A DNA stretch of 64,000 nt from Streptomyces sp. CB02056. Lineage in GTDB: Bacteria > Actinomycetota > Actinomycetes > Streptomycetales > Streptomycetaceae. The stretch lies in NCBI RefSeq assembly GCF_001905545.1, contig NZ_LIPD01000003.1, forward strand, positions 531,147 through 595,146, read 5' to 3'. The position numbers were made by a program, and so were the translations under genes. Every line of letters starts with the position of its first letter. The stretch's first letter is position 1. The notes under the pieces were generated by a model, which saw only the letters and a list, made by a program, of their open reading frames with translations, was not told the origin of the DNA and searched no databases. Below, one piece after another: positions 45,472-54,298 of the stretch.

Positions 45472-46632
45472 ATGGGTACCAGGCCACTGCTGAACCGCCG
45501 ACTGGCCGGGATGGGCACGACGGTCTTCGCCGAGATGTCCGCCCTGGCCACGGCCACCGGCTCGATCAACCTCGGCCAGGGCTTCCCGGACACCGACGGG
45601 CCCGAGGAGGTCCGCGAGGCGGCCGTACGGGCCCTGCGCGAGGGCCGCGGCAACCAGTACCCGCCCGGCCCCGGCGTCCCCGAGCTGCGCACCGCGATCG
45701 CCGAGCACCAGCAGCGCTTCCACGGCCTCGCGTACGACCCGGACAGCGAGGTGCTGGTCACCGCCGGCGCCACCGAGGCCATCGCCGCCACCCTGCTGGC
45801 CCTCCTGGAGCCGGGCGACGAGGTGATCGCCTTCGAGCCGTTCTACGACTCGTACGCCGCCTGCATCGCGATGGCCGGCGCCACCCGGGTGCCGCTCACC
45901 CTGCGGGCCCCGTCCTTCCGCCCCGACCTGGACGAGCTGCGCTCGCTGATCACCCCGCGCACCCGGCTGCTGCTGATCAACACCCCGCACAACCCGACCG
46001 GCACCGTCCTCACCGCCGAGGAGCTCGCCGCCATCGCCGAACTCGCCGTCGAGCACGACCTGCTGGTCGCCACCGACGAGGTCTACGAGCACCTGGTGTT
46101 CGGCGCCGCCCACCACCCGATCGCCGCCCTGCCCGGCATGCGCGGACGCACCGTCAGCATCTCCTCGGCCGGCAAGACCTTCTCCTTCACCGGCTGGAAG
46201 GTCGGCTGGGTCACCGCGAGCCCGGACCTGGTGGCGGCCGTGCGCACCGCGAAGCAGTACCTCACCTACGTCAGCGCCGGCCCCTTCCAGTACGCCGTCG
46301 CCGAGGCCCTGCGGCTGCCGGACACGTACTTCGACACCCTCCGCGCCGACCTGCTGCGCAAGCGCGACCTGCTGGTCGACGGCCTCACCGCGGCCGGCTT
46401 CCGGGCCTTCACGCCCGAGGGCACGTACTTCGTCACCACCGACATCACCCCGCTCGGCGAGAAGGACGGCATCGAGTTCTGCCGTGCCCTGCCCGGCCGT
46501 TGCGGCGTCGTCGCCATCCCGAACGCGGTGTTCTACGACGACGTGGAGGCCGGCCGTAGCCTGGTCCGCTTCACTTTCTGCAAAAAGGACGAGGTCCTTC
46601 AGGAGGCCGTCGCCCGCCTGCGGCGCCTGTGA
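45472..46632 (+). CDS. PLP-dependent aminotransferase (DapC/class I-II)
   Basis: This 386-residue protein has the fold-type I pattern: INLGQGFPDTDGPEEV, YPPGPGVPELRTAIAEH, the Asn of NTPHNPTGTVLTAEEL, the Asp-Glu-Val-Tyr of VATDEVYEHLVFG and the PLP lysine in SISSAGKTFSFTGWKVGW (about Lys235). It resembles actinobacterial N-succinyldiaminopimelate aminotransferase and methionine/glutamine aminotransferases; lysine-precursor synthesis is plausible, with the substrate undecided. GAGGAG lies 8 nt before ATG. Confidence 0.88.
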   Translation: MGTRPLLNRRLAGMGTTVFAEMSALATATGSINLGQGFPDTDGPEEVREAAVRALREGRGNQYPPGPGVPELRTAIAEHQQRFHGLAYDPDSEVLVTAGATEAIAATLLALLEPGDEVIAFEPFYDSYAACIAMAGATRVPLTLRAPSFRPDLDELRSLITPRTRLLLINTPHNPTGTVLTAEELAAIAELAVEHDLLVATDEVYEHLVFGAAHHPIAALPGMRGRTVSISSAGKTFSFTGWKVGWVTASPDLVAAVRTAKQYLTYVSAGPFQYAVAEALRLPDTYFDTLRADLLRKRDLLVDGLTAAGFRAFTPEGTYFVTTDITPLGEKDGIEFCRALPGRCGVVAIPNAVFYDDVEAGRSLVRFTFCKKDEVLQEAVARLRRL

Positions 46633-47145
46633 GGGGCCGCACGCCCCCTTTCACGCCCTTCTCCGCACCCTTCGAACAGGACTGCCCGCAGCCCGACACC
46701 AGTTCTGATGGATCATCAACTTCCTTGATCGGCTTGCTTGTTTGCCGCCACTGAGGCACGCTGGCCGACCCTCCGGGCACTCTCCCGCCGCCCTCCACGC
46801 CCCGCGCCTGGAGGGCGGCGGTGCGTGATGCGCCCGAACAGCGCACACCCGGCGCGCACGGCGCGCAATCCGGTGATAGGGGCGCGCGCTGTGCAGACTC
46901 GTACACGGGCTCGATCAGAGCCGGGAAGCAGGTGTGCTCGAAACGGTGAATGCTTGACAAAGTTGGGTAAATCACCGGCGGGCCCGACGTATTCGTGCTT
47001 CTCTGCTGCTGAATCTCCAGCCGGAATCCTTCCTTCCACGGTCGGCCGCGCCCAGGGCCGCACAGCCACGAACAGCCTCGCCATCGCCTAGGCCTACTCG
47101 GTGCTGCTCGGCGGGCGCGCACGGAGCTGAAACGCGGAGCCGAGC
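46633..47145. other. Intergenic region with terminator and AT-richer promoter zone
   Basis: 513 bp. A 13-bp perfect hairpin (46785-46821) ends the aminotransferase transcript. Downstream the sequence is less GC-rich, with TTGACA at 46954, a probable -35 for the DUF2617 gene, although no convincing -10 follows at normal spacing. No gene is supported. Confidence 0.45.
46785..46821 (+). terminator. Terminator after the aminotransferase gene
   Basis: CCGCCGCCCTCCA pairs perfectly with TGGAGGGCGGCGG around an 11-nt loop. Confidence 0.75.
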
Positions 47146-47676
47146 ATGCTCACCACACTGCAGACCTCCTACACGGACACCCGCGCCGGTGACCTCGCCT
47201 GGTGCCTCGGCGGCGACCCGCTGCCCGCTCTCGCCGTCCGCGACCTGAGACTCGACGGAGGCGGCCGCCCGGGCGCGTCCGGCACCCTCCAGCTGCGCCT
47301 GCTGGGCGCCTCCCACCAGGTGGTGATCGACGCGGGCCCCGGCCGATGTCTGGAGACCGTCGCCTGCCTGCCCGGCCGCCGCACCCCGCTGCCGGCCCGG
47401 GTGGCCAAGCAGGTCGGCGGCTGGGAGTACGAGTTCGCCGCCCGCATCGAGGCGCTGCCGCCGCACGACTTCGCGGCCCGCGCCCAGGAGCTGCTGGCCC
47501 TGGTCGAGGGGCACCCCCGGGGCCTCGCCGGGGTCTTCCCGGGCGACCCGAGCGCCTTCACCGCGCTGGTCACCCAGGGCGGCCCGGACCGGCTGCTGTG
47601 GCGCACCTGGCACGCCTATCCGCAGGAGGGGCAGCTGGTGTGCACCCGCTCCTCGCTGGTGGTGTCCGGGGCATGA
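47146..47676 (+). CDS. DUF2617-family protein
   Basis: This 176-residue protein starts MLTTLQTSYTDTRAGDLAWC and contains LQLRLLGASHQVVIDAGPGR, GGWEYEFAARIEALPPHDF and LLWRTWHAYPQEGQLVCTRS. I recognise it as the DUF2617 type found in streptomycetes next to a membrane spermidine-synthase-like gene, as here (155 bp apart). Function unknown; an alpha-plus-beta cytosolic protein without signal or membrane segment. Confidence 0.78.
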   Translation: MLTTLQTSYTDTRAGDLAWCLGGDPLPALAVRDLRLDGGGRPGASGTLQLRLLGASHQVVIDAGPGRCLETVACLPGRRTPLPARVAKQVGGWEYEFAARIEALPPHDFAARAQELLALVEGHPRGLAGVFPGDPSAFTALVTQGGPDRLLWRTWHAYPQEGQLVCTRSSLVVSGA

Positions 47677-47831
47677 CCGCCCCCAAGTCCGGAGCGGAAC
47701 ACCGGTCCGGCCGTAGGCCGCCCAACCCGGGCCTGCGAATCGTACGCAGGAACGATTCGTCAATTCGACGTCGCTCACTGTCCGTCGGATGGGCGCAGCC
47801 ATCCGTCCCGCACGTCCCCTAGCGTTTGTTC

Positions 47832-49478
47832 GTGATCAACCATCCGGCCGGTCCGCCCGCACGCCCGCGAGTGGACCTCGACGACGGCACCCCACCCCGG
47901 CCCGGGCGAGCCCACGCCCCACTCCTGCCCGCCCGCCGTCGGCCCCGGCTGCGCTCCCGACCACGGTTCGCCCGCCTGACCGTCCTGCTGGCCGCGTTCG
48001 TCTGCGCGGCCTGCGGACTCGTCTACGAACTCGAACTCGTGGCGCTCGGCGACTACCTGCTCGGGGACACGGTCACCCAAACCTCCGTCGTGCTCTCCGT
48101 CATGGTCTTCGCGATGGGCCTCGGCTCCCTCCTCGCCAAACGGCTCACCAGCCGGCCCGCCACCGCCTTCGCCCTGGTCGAGTGCGCGCTCGCGCTCACC
48201 GGCGGACTCTCCGCCCTCGCCCTCTACTCCTGCTGGGCCTGGATCGGCCGCTACCAGGCCGCCATGGTCGGCCTCACCTGCCTGATCGGCATCCTCATCG
48301 GCGCCGAGATCCCCCTGCTGATGACCCTCATCCAACGGATCCGGCGCGAGGACGCCGGACGGGCCGTCGCCGACCTGTTCGCCGCCGACTACGTGGGCGC
48401 CCTGATCGGCGGCCTCGCCTTCCCGTTCCTGATCCTGCCCGGCCTCGGGCCCGGCGACGGAGCACTGCTCACCGGCGCCGTCAACGCCGTCGCCGGGGCC
48501 GCCGTGGTGCTCTGGCTGTTCCGCGAGGAACCCGCCCCCCGGATACGACGGCTGCTCTGGGGCGGCTGCCTGCTGGTGCTCGCCGTGCTCGCGGCGGCCG
48601 CGGCCGGCTCCGACGCCGTCGAACGCGCCGCCCGGCACGCCCTGTACGGCGACCAGGTCCGCTACGCGACCCGCAGCCGGTACCAGGAGATCGTGCTCAC
48701 CGGCCCCGCCGAAGGCCCGCTCCGGCTCTACCTCGACGGCCGGCTCGCGGTCTGCGGACCCGACGAGTACCGGGGCAGCGAGGGCCTCGTCCACCCCGCC
48801 ATGGCGGCCGGCCCGGACGCCCGGGTCCTGCTGCTCGGCGGCGGCGACGGACTCGCCCTGCGGGAAGTGCTGCGGCACCGGGGCGTCCGCACCGTCCGGC
48901 TGGTCGACGCCGACCCCGCCCTCCCCCGGCTCGCCCGCACCGACCCCGGGCTCGCCGCCCTCGGCGGGCGCTCCCTGGACGACCCCCGGGTCCGCACCAC
49001 CGCCGCCGACCCGATGGCCTGGCTGCGCGGCGCGGGCGCCTCCGGCGGGGACGGACCGTACGACGTGGTGCTCGCCGACCTCCCGGCACCGGCCGACGGC
49101 GGACCGGTCAAGTTCCACTCCCAGGAGTTCTACGGCCTCGCCACCCGGCTGCTCTCCCCCGGCGGCCGGATCGCCGTCCGCGCCGGGAGCGACCTGGACG
49201 GCCTCTGGCAGATCGAGTCCGGCCTGCGGACGACGGGCCTGCAGACCGCCCCGTACGCCGTCCCGGGCAGCGCCACCGCCGCCTGCCGCCCCGGCCCGCC
49301 CGACGGGGCCCAGAACTTCCTCCTCGCCGCCGCCACCCGCCCCCCGCTCACCCTCGCCCCCGACGCCCCGGCCCCCCGCGCCCTCACCCCCGACACCCTC
49401 CACGCCACCACCACCCGCCTCACCGCCCTCCGCCCCGCCCACCCCCCGGCCGCCCTCACCCTCCTCGGCCCCCGCTGA
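47832..49478 (+). CDS. Membrane spermidine-synthase-like protein
   Basis: With GTG 47832 the product has 548 residues: about seven membrane helices (residues 45-250, FARLTVLLAAFVCAACGLVY onwards) joined to a methyltransferase-fold polyamine-synthase domain (VLLLGGGDGLALREVLRHRG, VRLVDADPALPRLARTD, YDVVLADLPAPADGGPVKFH). Aminopropyl transfer is expected by family, but the soluble domain has VDADP where classical enzymes have an E-based motif, so activity is uncertain. TAGCGT lies 6 nt before GTG and no ribosome site is visible; a TTG at 47826 is the alternative. The last 50 residues are Pro/Ala-rich. Confidence 0.82.
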   Translation: MINHPAGPPARPRVDLDDGTPPRPGRAHAPLLPARRRPRLRSRPRFARLTVLLAAFVCAACGLVYELELVALGDYLLGDTVTQTSVVLSVMVFAMGLGSLLAKRLTSRPATAFALVECALALTGGLSALALYSCWAWIGRYQAAMVGLTCLIGILIGAEIPLLMTLIQRIRREDAGRAVADLFAADYVGALIGGLAFPFLILPGLGPGDGALLTGAVNAVAGAAVVLWLFREEPAPRIRRLLWGGCLLVLAVLAAAAAGSDAVERAARHALYGDQVRYATRSRYQEIVLTGPAEGPLRLYLDGRLAVCGPDEYRGSEGLVHPAMAAGPDARVLLLGGGDGLALREVLRHRGVRTVRLVDADPALPRLARTDPGLAALGGRSLDDPRVRTTAADPMAWLRGAGASGGDGPYDVVLADLPAPADGGPVKFHSQEFYGLATRLLSPGGRIAVRAGSDLDGLWQIESGLRTTGLQTAPYAVPGSATAACRPGPPDGAQNFLLAAATRPPLTLAPDAPAPRALTPDTLHATTTRLTALRPAHPPAALTLLGPR

Positions 49479-49756
49479 GGTCGCCGCTGAGCCGCGGCCC
49501 GGCGGCCCTCCTGCGCCACCGTTGAGGCCGACAGCCGGAAACCCCGCACCCGCACCGCCGCTCCGACGGCCCTGCGGAGTCGCCACCGGCCGCACCCGAC
49601 GCCCCGGGAAGAGCGGCCGGGGGAAGGCGGCCCCCGCCGGACACGGCAGGGGCCGCCCGGCATCCACGAAGCGGGCCGAGGCGGGCAGAAGCCCCCTCCG
49701 CTCCCCGGAGTCCGTGCACAGGCGGAACGGTGATCGACTCGCCGCCCCCATCGCCG

Positions 49757-49793
49757 CTGCGCGAGAAGTCGATCCAGCCGACTTCTCGCGCAG
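49757..49793. terminator. Strong hairpin in the gap
   Basis: CTGCGCGAGAAGTCG pairs perfectly with its complement around a 7-nt loop, 280 bp past the spermidine-synthase-like gene. A terminator is likely; a structured RNA element is possible. Confidence 0.5.
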
Positions 49794-49968
49794 GGAGGCC
49801 CGGAAGAACGGGCTCCTCGACCGGCAAGCCCCCGCACGGGCGGGGCCGCTCGGCAGCCGGGGAGCGGGCCCAGGCAGGAGAAGGCCCATGGCCCCGGCCC
49901 ACCTTGCGGGGCGGACGGCCGCCGGACGACGGGCGACGGAGCGGGTCCCGTCGCGGTGCGGGGCCGAT

Positions 49969-50034
49969 GGGGAGGGCGGCCCCGGGCCTGCGGGGCCAGG
50001 TGGGGAGGGCAGCCCCGGGCCTGCGGGGCCAGGT
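49969..50034. repeat. 33-bp tandem repeat
   Basis: Two direct units, each GGGGAGGGCRGCCCCGGG then CCTGCGGGGCCAGGT, differ by one base; partial copies follow near 50069-50092 and 50131-50161. Confidence 0.75.
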
Positions 50035-50316
50035 GGGCGAGGCGGGGCCCGTCGCGGTGAGGGGCTGATGGGGAGGGCGGCCCCAGGCCTGGCCGCTGCT
50101 GGATGGGCGCGGGCCCGATGGGCAGGACCGTGGGCCGCCCCGGGCCTGCGGGGCCGGGTGGGTGGGGCAGCGCCGGAGGGTGCGGGGTCGGTGGGCGGGG
50201 CGGCCCCGGGCTCGGGGTGGCGAGATGGTGCGACGGCCAAGGGAACGGGTGGGATGGGGAAAATCTGGTGGTGGTGGGTAGGGACCGGGCGGGGACCAGT
50301 CGGTAGGCTCCGTGGC

Positions 50317-51342
50317 ATGGAGCATGAGGTTGTCGTCCCGATGTCCGCCGAGCTGGTGCGGCAGGCCTTGCAGGATCCGGCGCTGCTGGCGCGGAGCGTG
50401 CCGGGGCTGAGCACCGAGCCGGCCGCGGTCGGGTCCGGTGCGGCCGAGGAGATCGGCGGCCGGCTGAAGCTGCGGATCGGCGGCTCCACGATCACGTACA
50501 AGGGCGTGCTGTCGCTGATCGAGGGCCGGGAGGGCGTGCTGACCGTGCTCGCCGAGGGCGAGGAGGCCCGGGGCAGCGGTGAGGCGACCGCCACCGTCCG
50601 GGTCAGCGTCGTGGACGGCGCCGAGGAGGGCACCGCGGCGATCCGCTTCACCGGCGACCTGAGCGCCACCGGCCGGCTGACCGAGTTCGACGAGGAGACC
50701 CTCGACGCCACCGGCCGCCGTCTGCTGGACAGGTTCGCCGCCGCGCTGGTCGCCCCGGAGGGCGAGCAGCCGCAGGACCAGGAGGGCTCGGAGGACCTGG
50801 AGGAGCAGGAGGACCAGGCCGCGGAGACCTCGACCGGCGCGGGTGTGGTCTTCATCGAGGAGCGCCAGGACCAGCCCGGCGACGACCTGGACGACGACCT
50901 CTCCGACCTGATCGCCTTCTCGGACGCCGACGCCGAGCGCTTCGGTCTGCCCACCGGCTCCGCCGACGACGACGAGGACGACGTCGATGGCGAGGGCGAG
51001 GACGCGGACGGCTCCGCCGGGCAGGACGGCGTCGCCGAGGAGCTGCCCGCCGAGCCGCTCTTCGCGTACGAGGACGAGCCGGTGCTCTCCGGCCCGGTGC
51101 GCCGCAGCATCGTCGGCCGGTCCGCCGAGGAGGTGGACCACGCCCCGCCGCGCGGCCCGTACGCCCCGGCGCTGCCCGCCCGCAGCGCGCGGGCCCGGGC
51201 GGCGTCCCGCTGGGGCGGGGAGGCCGGCGGGATCGTGGTGCCGGGCGCCGGCGGCCGCAACGCGGTGCCGTGGGTGATCGGCGGCTCGGTGGCCCTGCTG
51301 GGCGGTGCCGTGGTGCTGGTCAGGGCGCTGCGCCGCCGCTGA
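50317..51342 (+). CDS. SRPBCC (CoxG-like) protein with C-terminal membrane anchor
   Basis: This 341-residue protein begins with a START/SRPBCC domain (residues 1-145: EHEVVVPMSAELVRQALQDP, GGRLKLRIGGSTITYKGVLS, GTAAIRFTGDLSATGRLTEF) like CoxG, which binds hydrophobic ligands and anchors maturation factors to the membrane. A very acidic disordered segment (about 148-245, DDDEDDVDGEGEDADG) and a C-terminal helix (AVPWVIGGSVALLGGAVVLV) with Arg tail follow. No CO-dehydrogenase genes are near. ATG lies 7 nt after TAGGCT, without ribosome site. Confidence 0.78.
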   Translation: MEHEVVVPMSAELVRQALQDPALLARSVPGLSTEPAAVGSGAAEEIGGRLKLRIGGSTITYKGVLSLIEGREGVLTVLAEGEEARGSGEATATVRVSVVDGAEEGTAAIRFTGDLSATGRLTEFDEETLDATGRRLLDRFAAALVAPEGEQPQDQEGSEDLEEQEDQAAETSTGAGVVFIEERQDQPGDDLDDDLSDLIAFSDADAERFGLPTGSADDDEDDVDGEGEDADGSAGQDGVAEELPAEPLFAYEDEPVLSGPVRRSIVGRSAEEVDHAPPRGPYAPALPARSARARAASRWGGEAGGIVVPGAGGRNAVPWVIGGSVALLGGAVVLVRALRRR

Positions 51343-51407
51343 CCTGGCGCCGGCCGGGCGCGAGCCCGGAGAGCCGCGGGGACTGCCAGGGCCTAGACTG
51401 AACGCTC

Positions 51408-51944
51408 ATGAGCAACGACCGCGACGCCCTGCTGGCACAGATCAAGGACAAGGCCGTCGTGCACGGCAAGGTCACCCTCTCCTCCGGCAAGGAGGCCGAC
51501 TACTACGTCGACCTGCGCCGGATCACGCTGGACGGCGTGGCCGCCCCGCTGGTCGGCCGGGTGATGCTGGACGCGACCTCGCACCTGGAGTACGACGCCG
51601 TCGGCGGTCTGACCCTGGGCGCCGACCCGGTGGCCGCCTCGATGCTGCACGCCGCCGCCGCGCGCGGGCAGCAGCTGGACGCCTTCGTGGTCCGCAAGAC
51701 CGGCAAGGCGCACGGCCTGCAGCGCCGGATCGAGGGCCCGGAGGTCAAGGGCCGCCGGGTGCTGGCCGTCGAGGACACCTCCACCACCGGCGGCTCGGTG
51801 CTGACCGCCGTGGAGGCGCTGCGCGAGGCGGGCGCCGAGGTGGTCGGCGTCGCGGTGATCGTGGAGCGCGGCGGCGCGGCCGCCGTCGAGGCCCAGGGCC
51901 TGGAGTACGTGACCGCGTACACCCTGGACGACCTGGGTCTCTGA
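51408..51944 (+). CDS. pyrE: Orotate phosphoribosyltransferase
   Basis: This 178-residue protein converts orotate and PRPP to OMP in pyrimidine synthesis. It has the substrate loop FVVRKTGKAHGLQRRIEGPE and the PRPP motif VLAVEDTSTTGGSVLTAVEA, with LSSGKEADYYVDLRRI at the N-terminus. ATG stands 8 nt after TAGACT, suggesting a leaderless mRNA. Its terminator embeds a parS site. Confidence 0.95.
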   Translation: MSNDRDALLAQIKDKAVVHGKVTLSSGKEADYYVDLRRITLDGVAAPLVGRVMLDATSHLEYDAVGGLTLGADPVAASMLHAAAARGQQLDAFVVRKTGKAHGLQRRIEGPEVKGRRVLAVEDTSTTGGSVLTAVEALREAGAEVVGVAVIVERGGAAAVEAQGLEYVTAYTLDDLGL

Positions 51945-51985
51945 CCCCGACCCGCCGGGACGACAAGGCCGGGACGACGAACGAC

Positions 51986-52027
51986 CGAGGGCCGGTGCTG
52001 TTTCACGTGAAACAGCACCGGCCCTCG
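51986..52027. terminator. Palindromic terminator of pyrE containing parS
   Basis: A perfect 42-bp palindrome (arms CGAGGGCCGGTGC and complement around the 16-bp core). It lies between convergent pyrE and the DedA gene and can end transcription both ways. Confidence 0.8.
51999..52014. promoter_or_regulatory. parS centromere-like site
   Basis: TGTTTCACGTGAAACA is the exact 16-bp bacterial parS consensus bound by ParB; streptomycetes carry about twenty such sites clustered round oriC. It nucleates the ParB segregation complex. The site sits in the core of the pyrE terminator. Confidence 0.93.
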
Positions 52028-52049
52028 CCGTGTCCGGAGCGGCGGGCGC

Positions 52050-52772
52050 TCAGCCCCGCCGGTGCCGGCCGCCGCCGGCCTGGACCTGGCTCTCCTCGTC
52101 GACCTCGGCGCCGACGCCGGCCCGCTTCTTCTTCCGCTCGCGCATGACCTCGATCAGGATCGGCGAGATGGACAGCAGGACGATCAGCAGCACCGCCGGG
52201 ATCAGGTACTTGTCGATCACCGGGGCGAGCGCGTCACCGAAGAAGTAGCCGATCAGCAGCATGGACTCGGTCCACAGCACGCCACCGATCACGTTCCAGA
52301 CGAAGAAGGTCCGGGCGGGCATCTCCAGGGTGCCGGCGACCGGGTTCAGGAAGGTGCGGATGATCGGCATGAAGCGGGCCAGCACGACGGCCTTGCCGGA
52401 GCCGAACTTGTTGAAGTACTCCTCCGCCTTCACCACGTACTCACGGCGGAAGATCTTCGAATCGGGCTTGTCGAACATCTTCGGCCCGACCTTGGCGCCG
52501 ATCAGGTGCCCGAGCTGGGCACCGGCGATCGCCGCGATCGGGCAGCCGATCAGCAGGACGGCGATCGGCAGCTTGGCGCCGTCACCGAGCACCGAGGAGG
52601 CTGCGTTCGAGGCGGCGACGCCCGCGAGGATCAGCAGCGAGTCACCCGGGAAGAAGAAGCCGACCAGCAGGCCGGTCTCCGCGAAGATGATCGCGATCAG
52701 CCCGATGGCGCCGAGGGACGAGATCAGGGATTTGGCGTCGAGCAGGTTGACGGCCAGCTGGTTGTAGTCCAC
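52050..52772 (-). CDS. DedA-family membrane protein
   Basis: GTG 52772 gives 240 residues. About six hydrophobic segments include re-entrant helices with AETGLLVGFFFPGDSLLILA and the DedA signature FGSGKAVVLARFMPIIRTFL NPVAG (Arg and Pro conserved). DedA/Tvp38 proteins flip undecaprenyl or phosphatidyl lipids and support envelope homeostasis. The C-terminus is basic, then acidic. TATCCT lies 6 nt before the GTG with no ribosome site. Mycobacteria place a DedA gene next to fba as well. Confidence 0.88.
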   Translation of the reverse strand: MDYNQLAVNLLDAKSLISSLGAIGLIAIIFAETGLLVGFFFPGDSLLILAGVAASNAASSVLGDGAKLPIAVLLIGCPIAAIAGAQLGHLIGAKVGPKMFDKPDSKIFRREYVVKAEEYFNKFGSGKAVVLARFMPIIRTFLNPVAGTLEMPARTFFVWNVIGGVLWTESMLLIGYFFGDALAPVIDKYLIPAVLLIVLLSISPILIEVMRERKKKRAGVGAEVDEESQVQAGGGRHRRG

Positions 52773-53134
52773 GGGCGCAGGATAGCGGGCGCACCTTGCC
52801 GGCGACGCGGGCGTACCGTGCCGACGGCGCCCGGCCGGGACCGGTTCCGGCCCCCGCCGGGGCCGCCCGGGTGCCGCCGTGCGCCCGTACCGTGCGACGT
52901 TCCGCATGGCGGGCTCCTGCTGACCCGCGGGCACGAGTCTGGGAAGATGGCACAGGCGTCCGGTCCGCGGTGGCACACCACCCTCATGGCCGTACCGCGC
53001 AGGTCGCCGCGAACGTGCCGGAGAGCCACCACCGCAACGCCGCGCGTCGGCGGGCCGGCACGGAGTCGTCACGAAGGCGTACACAGCGTCGGACAGCACC
53101 GTCCGTACGCCGCAACCCGACAGGAGCGGATCGC
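52773..53134. other. Divergent gap between dedA and fba genes
   Basis: 362 bp. The dedA promoter hexamer lies at 52779-52784 (minus). On the plus side TACACA at about 53079 may be the fba -10. GGAG lies 9 nt before ATG 53135. No gene is supported. Confidence 0.4.
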
Positions 53135-54157
53135 ATGCCCATCGCAACTCCCGAGGTCTACAACGAGATGCTCGACCGGGCCAAGGCGGGCAAGTTCGCC
53201 TACCCGGCCATCAACGTCACGTCGTCGCAGACCCTGCACGCCGCGCTGCGTGGTTTCGCCGAGGCCGAGAGCGACGGCATCATCCAGATCTCGACCGGTG
53301 GCGCGGAGTTCCTGGGCGGCCAGCACAGCAAGGACATGGTGACCGGCGCGGTCGCGCTCGCCGAGTTCGCCCACATCGTCGCCGCCAAGTACGACGTCAC
53401 CGTCGCGCTGCACACCGACCACTGCCCGAAGGACAAGCTGGACGGCTACGTCCGCCCGCTGCTGGCGGTCTCCGCCGAGCGCGTGGCCAAGGGCGAGAAC
53501 CCGCTGTTCCAGTCGCACATGTGGGACGGCTCGGCCGAGACCCTCGCCGACAACCTGGCCATCGCCCAGGAGCTGCTGGCCCAGGCCGCCGCCGCCAAGA
53601 TCATCCTCGAGGTCGAGATCACCCCGACCGGCGGCGAGGAGGACGGCGTCACCCACGAGATCAACGACGAGCTGTACACCACCGTCAACGACGCCGTGCG
53701 CACCGCCGAGGCGCTGGGCCTGGGCGAGCAGGGCCGCTACCTGCTGGCCGCCTCCTTCGGCAACGTGCACGGCGTGTACAAGCCGGGCAACGTCGTGCTG
53801 AAGCCGGAGCTGCTGCGCGAGCTGCAGGACGCGATCGGCAAGCAGTACGGCAAGACCGACCCGTTCGACTTCGTCTTCCACGGCGGCTCGGGCTCGACCG
53901 CCGAGGAGATCGCCACCGCGCTGGAGAACGGCGTCGTGAAGATGAACCTGGACACCGACACCCAGTACGCCTTCACCCGCCCGGTGGCCGGCCACATGTT
54001 CGCCAACTACGACGGCGTGCTGAAGGTCGACGGCGAGGTCGGCAAGAAGAACACCTACGACCCGCGCACCTGGGGCAAGCTGGCCGAGGCCGGCATGGCC
54101 GCCCGCGTGCGCGAGGCCGCCGAGCAGCTGCGTTCGGCGGGCAAGCGCCTGAAGTGA
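53135..54157 (+). CDS. fba: Class II fructose-bisphosphate aldolase
   Basis: This 340-residue zinc enzyme of glycolysis/gluconeogenesis starts MPIATPEVYNEMLDRAKAGK. It has the metal-binding HTDHCPKDKLDGYV, the catalytic loop EVEITPTGGEEDGVTHEIND, FGNVHGVYKPGNVVLKPELL and FVFHGGSGSTAEEIATALEN; the long class IIA loop form matches mycobacterial Fba. CAGGAGC is the ribosome site. A strong terminator follows. Confidence 0.96.
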   Translation: MPIATPEVYNEMLDRAKAGKFAYPAINVTSSQTLHAALRGFAEAESDGIIQISTGGAEFLGGQHSKDMVTGAVALAEFAHIVAAKYDVTVALHTDHCPKDKLDGYVRPLLAVSAERVAKGENPLFQSHMWDGSAETLADNLAIAQELLAQAAAAKIILEVEITPTGGEEDGVTHEINDELYTTVNDAVRTAEALGLGEQGRYLLAASFGNVHGVYKPGNVVLKPELLRELQDAIGKQYGKTDPFDFVFHGGSGSTAEEIATALENGVVKMNLDTDTQYAFTRPVAGHMFANYDGVLKVDGEVGKKNTYDPRTWGKLAEAGMAARVREAAEQLRSAGKRLK

Positions 54158-54198
54158 GGCCCGCGCCCCGCGTAGGACCCGCGCCCCGAGCGTGAGAA

Positions 54199-54235
54199 AC
54201 GGGTGCCCCCGGCGGACTCCGCCGGGGGCACCCGT
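54199..54235 (+). terminator. Terminator after fba
   Basis: ACGGGTGCCCCCGGCGG pairs perfectly (17 bp) with its complement around ACT. Downstream, 54249-54303 holds CTCTACCGCT-type simple repeats. Confidence 0.85.
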
Positions 54236-54298
54236 ACGTCGGGGGTGTCTACCGCTCTACAGCTCTACCGCTCTCTACGGCTCTGCCGCTCGACCGCT

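Larger units (their letters stand above)
49479..50316. other. 838-bp gap with hairpin and 33-bp tandem repeats
   Basis: No supported gene. It holds a 15-bp perfect hairpin (49757-49793), and two near-identical 33-bp tandem units (49969-50001, 50002-50034) with degenerate copies out to about 50180. The region reads as Gly/Arg- or Pro-rich in several frames, which is a composition effect. Confidence 0.55.

Noticed and set aside
46738..47091. 117-codon plus-strand ORF before the DUF2617 gene
   Set aside because: Starts in the aminotransferase terminator hairpin and lacks a ribosome site or domain.
49969..50180. Tandem repeats as a CRISPR array
   Set aside because: Units are contiguous with no unique spacers and decay quickly; no cas genes are near.
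47775..51260. 1161-codon minus-strand ORF spanning the repeat gap
   Set aside because: Covers three real plus-strand genes in antisense; the Pro/Gly-rich stretch comes from the 33-bp repeats.
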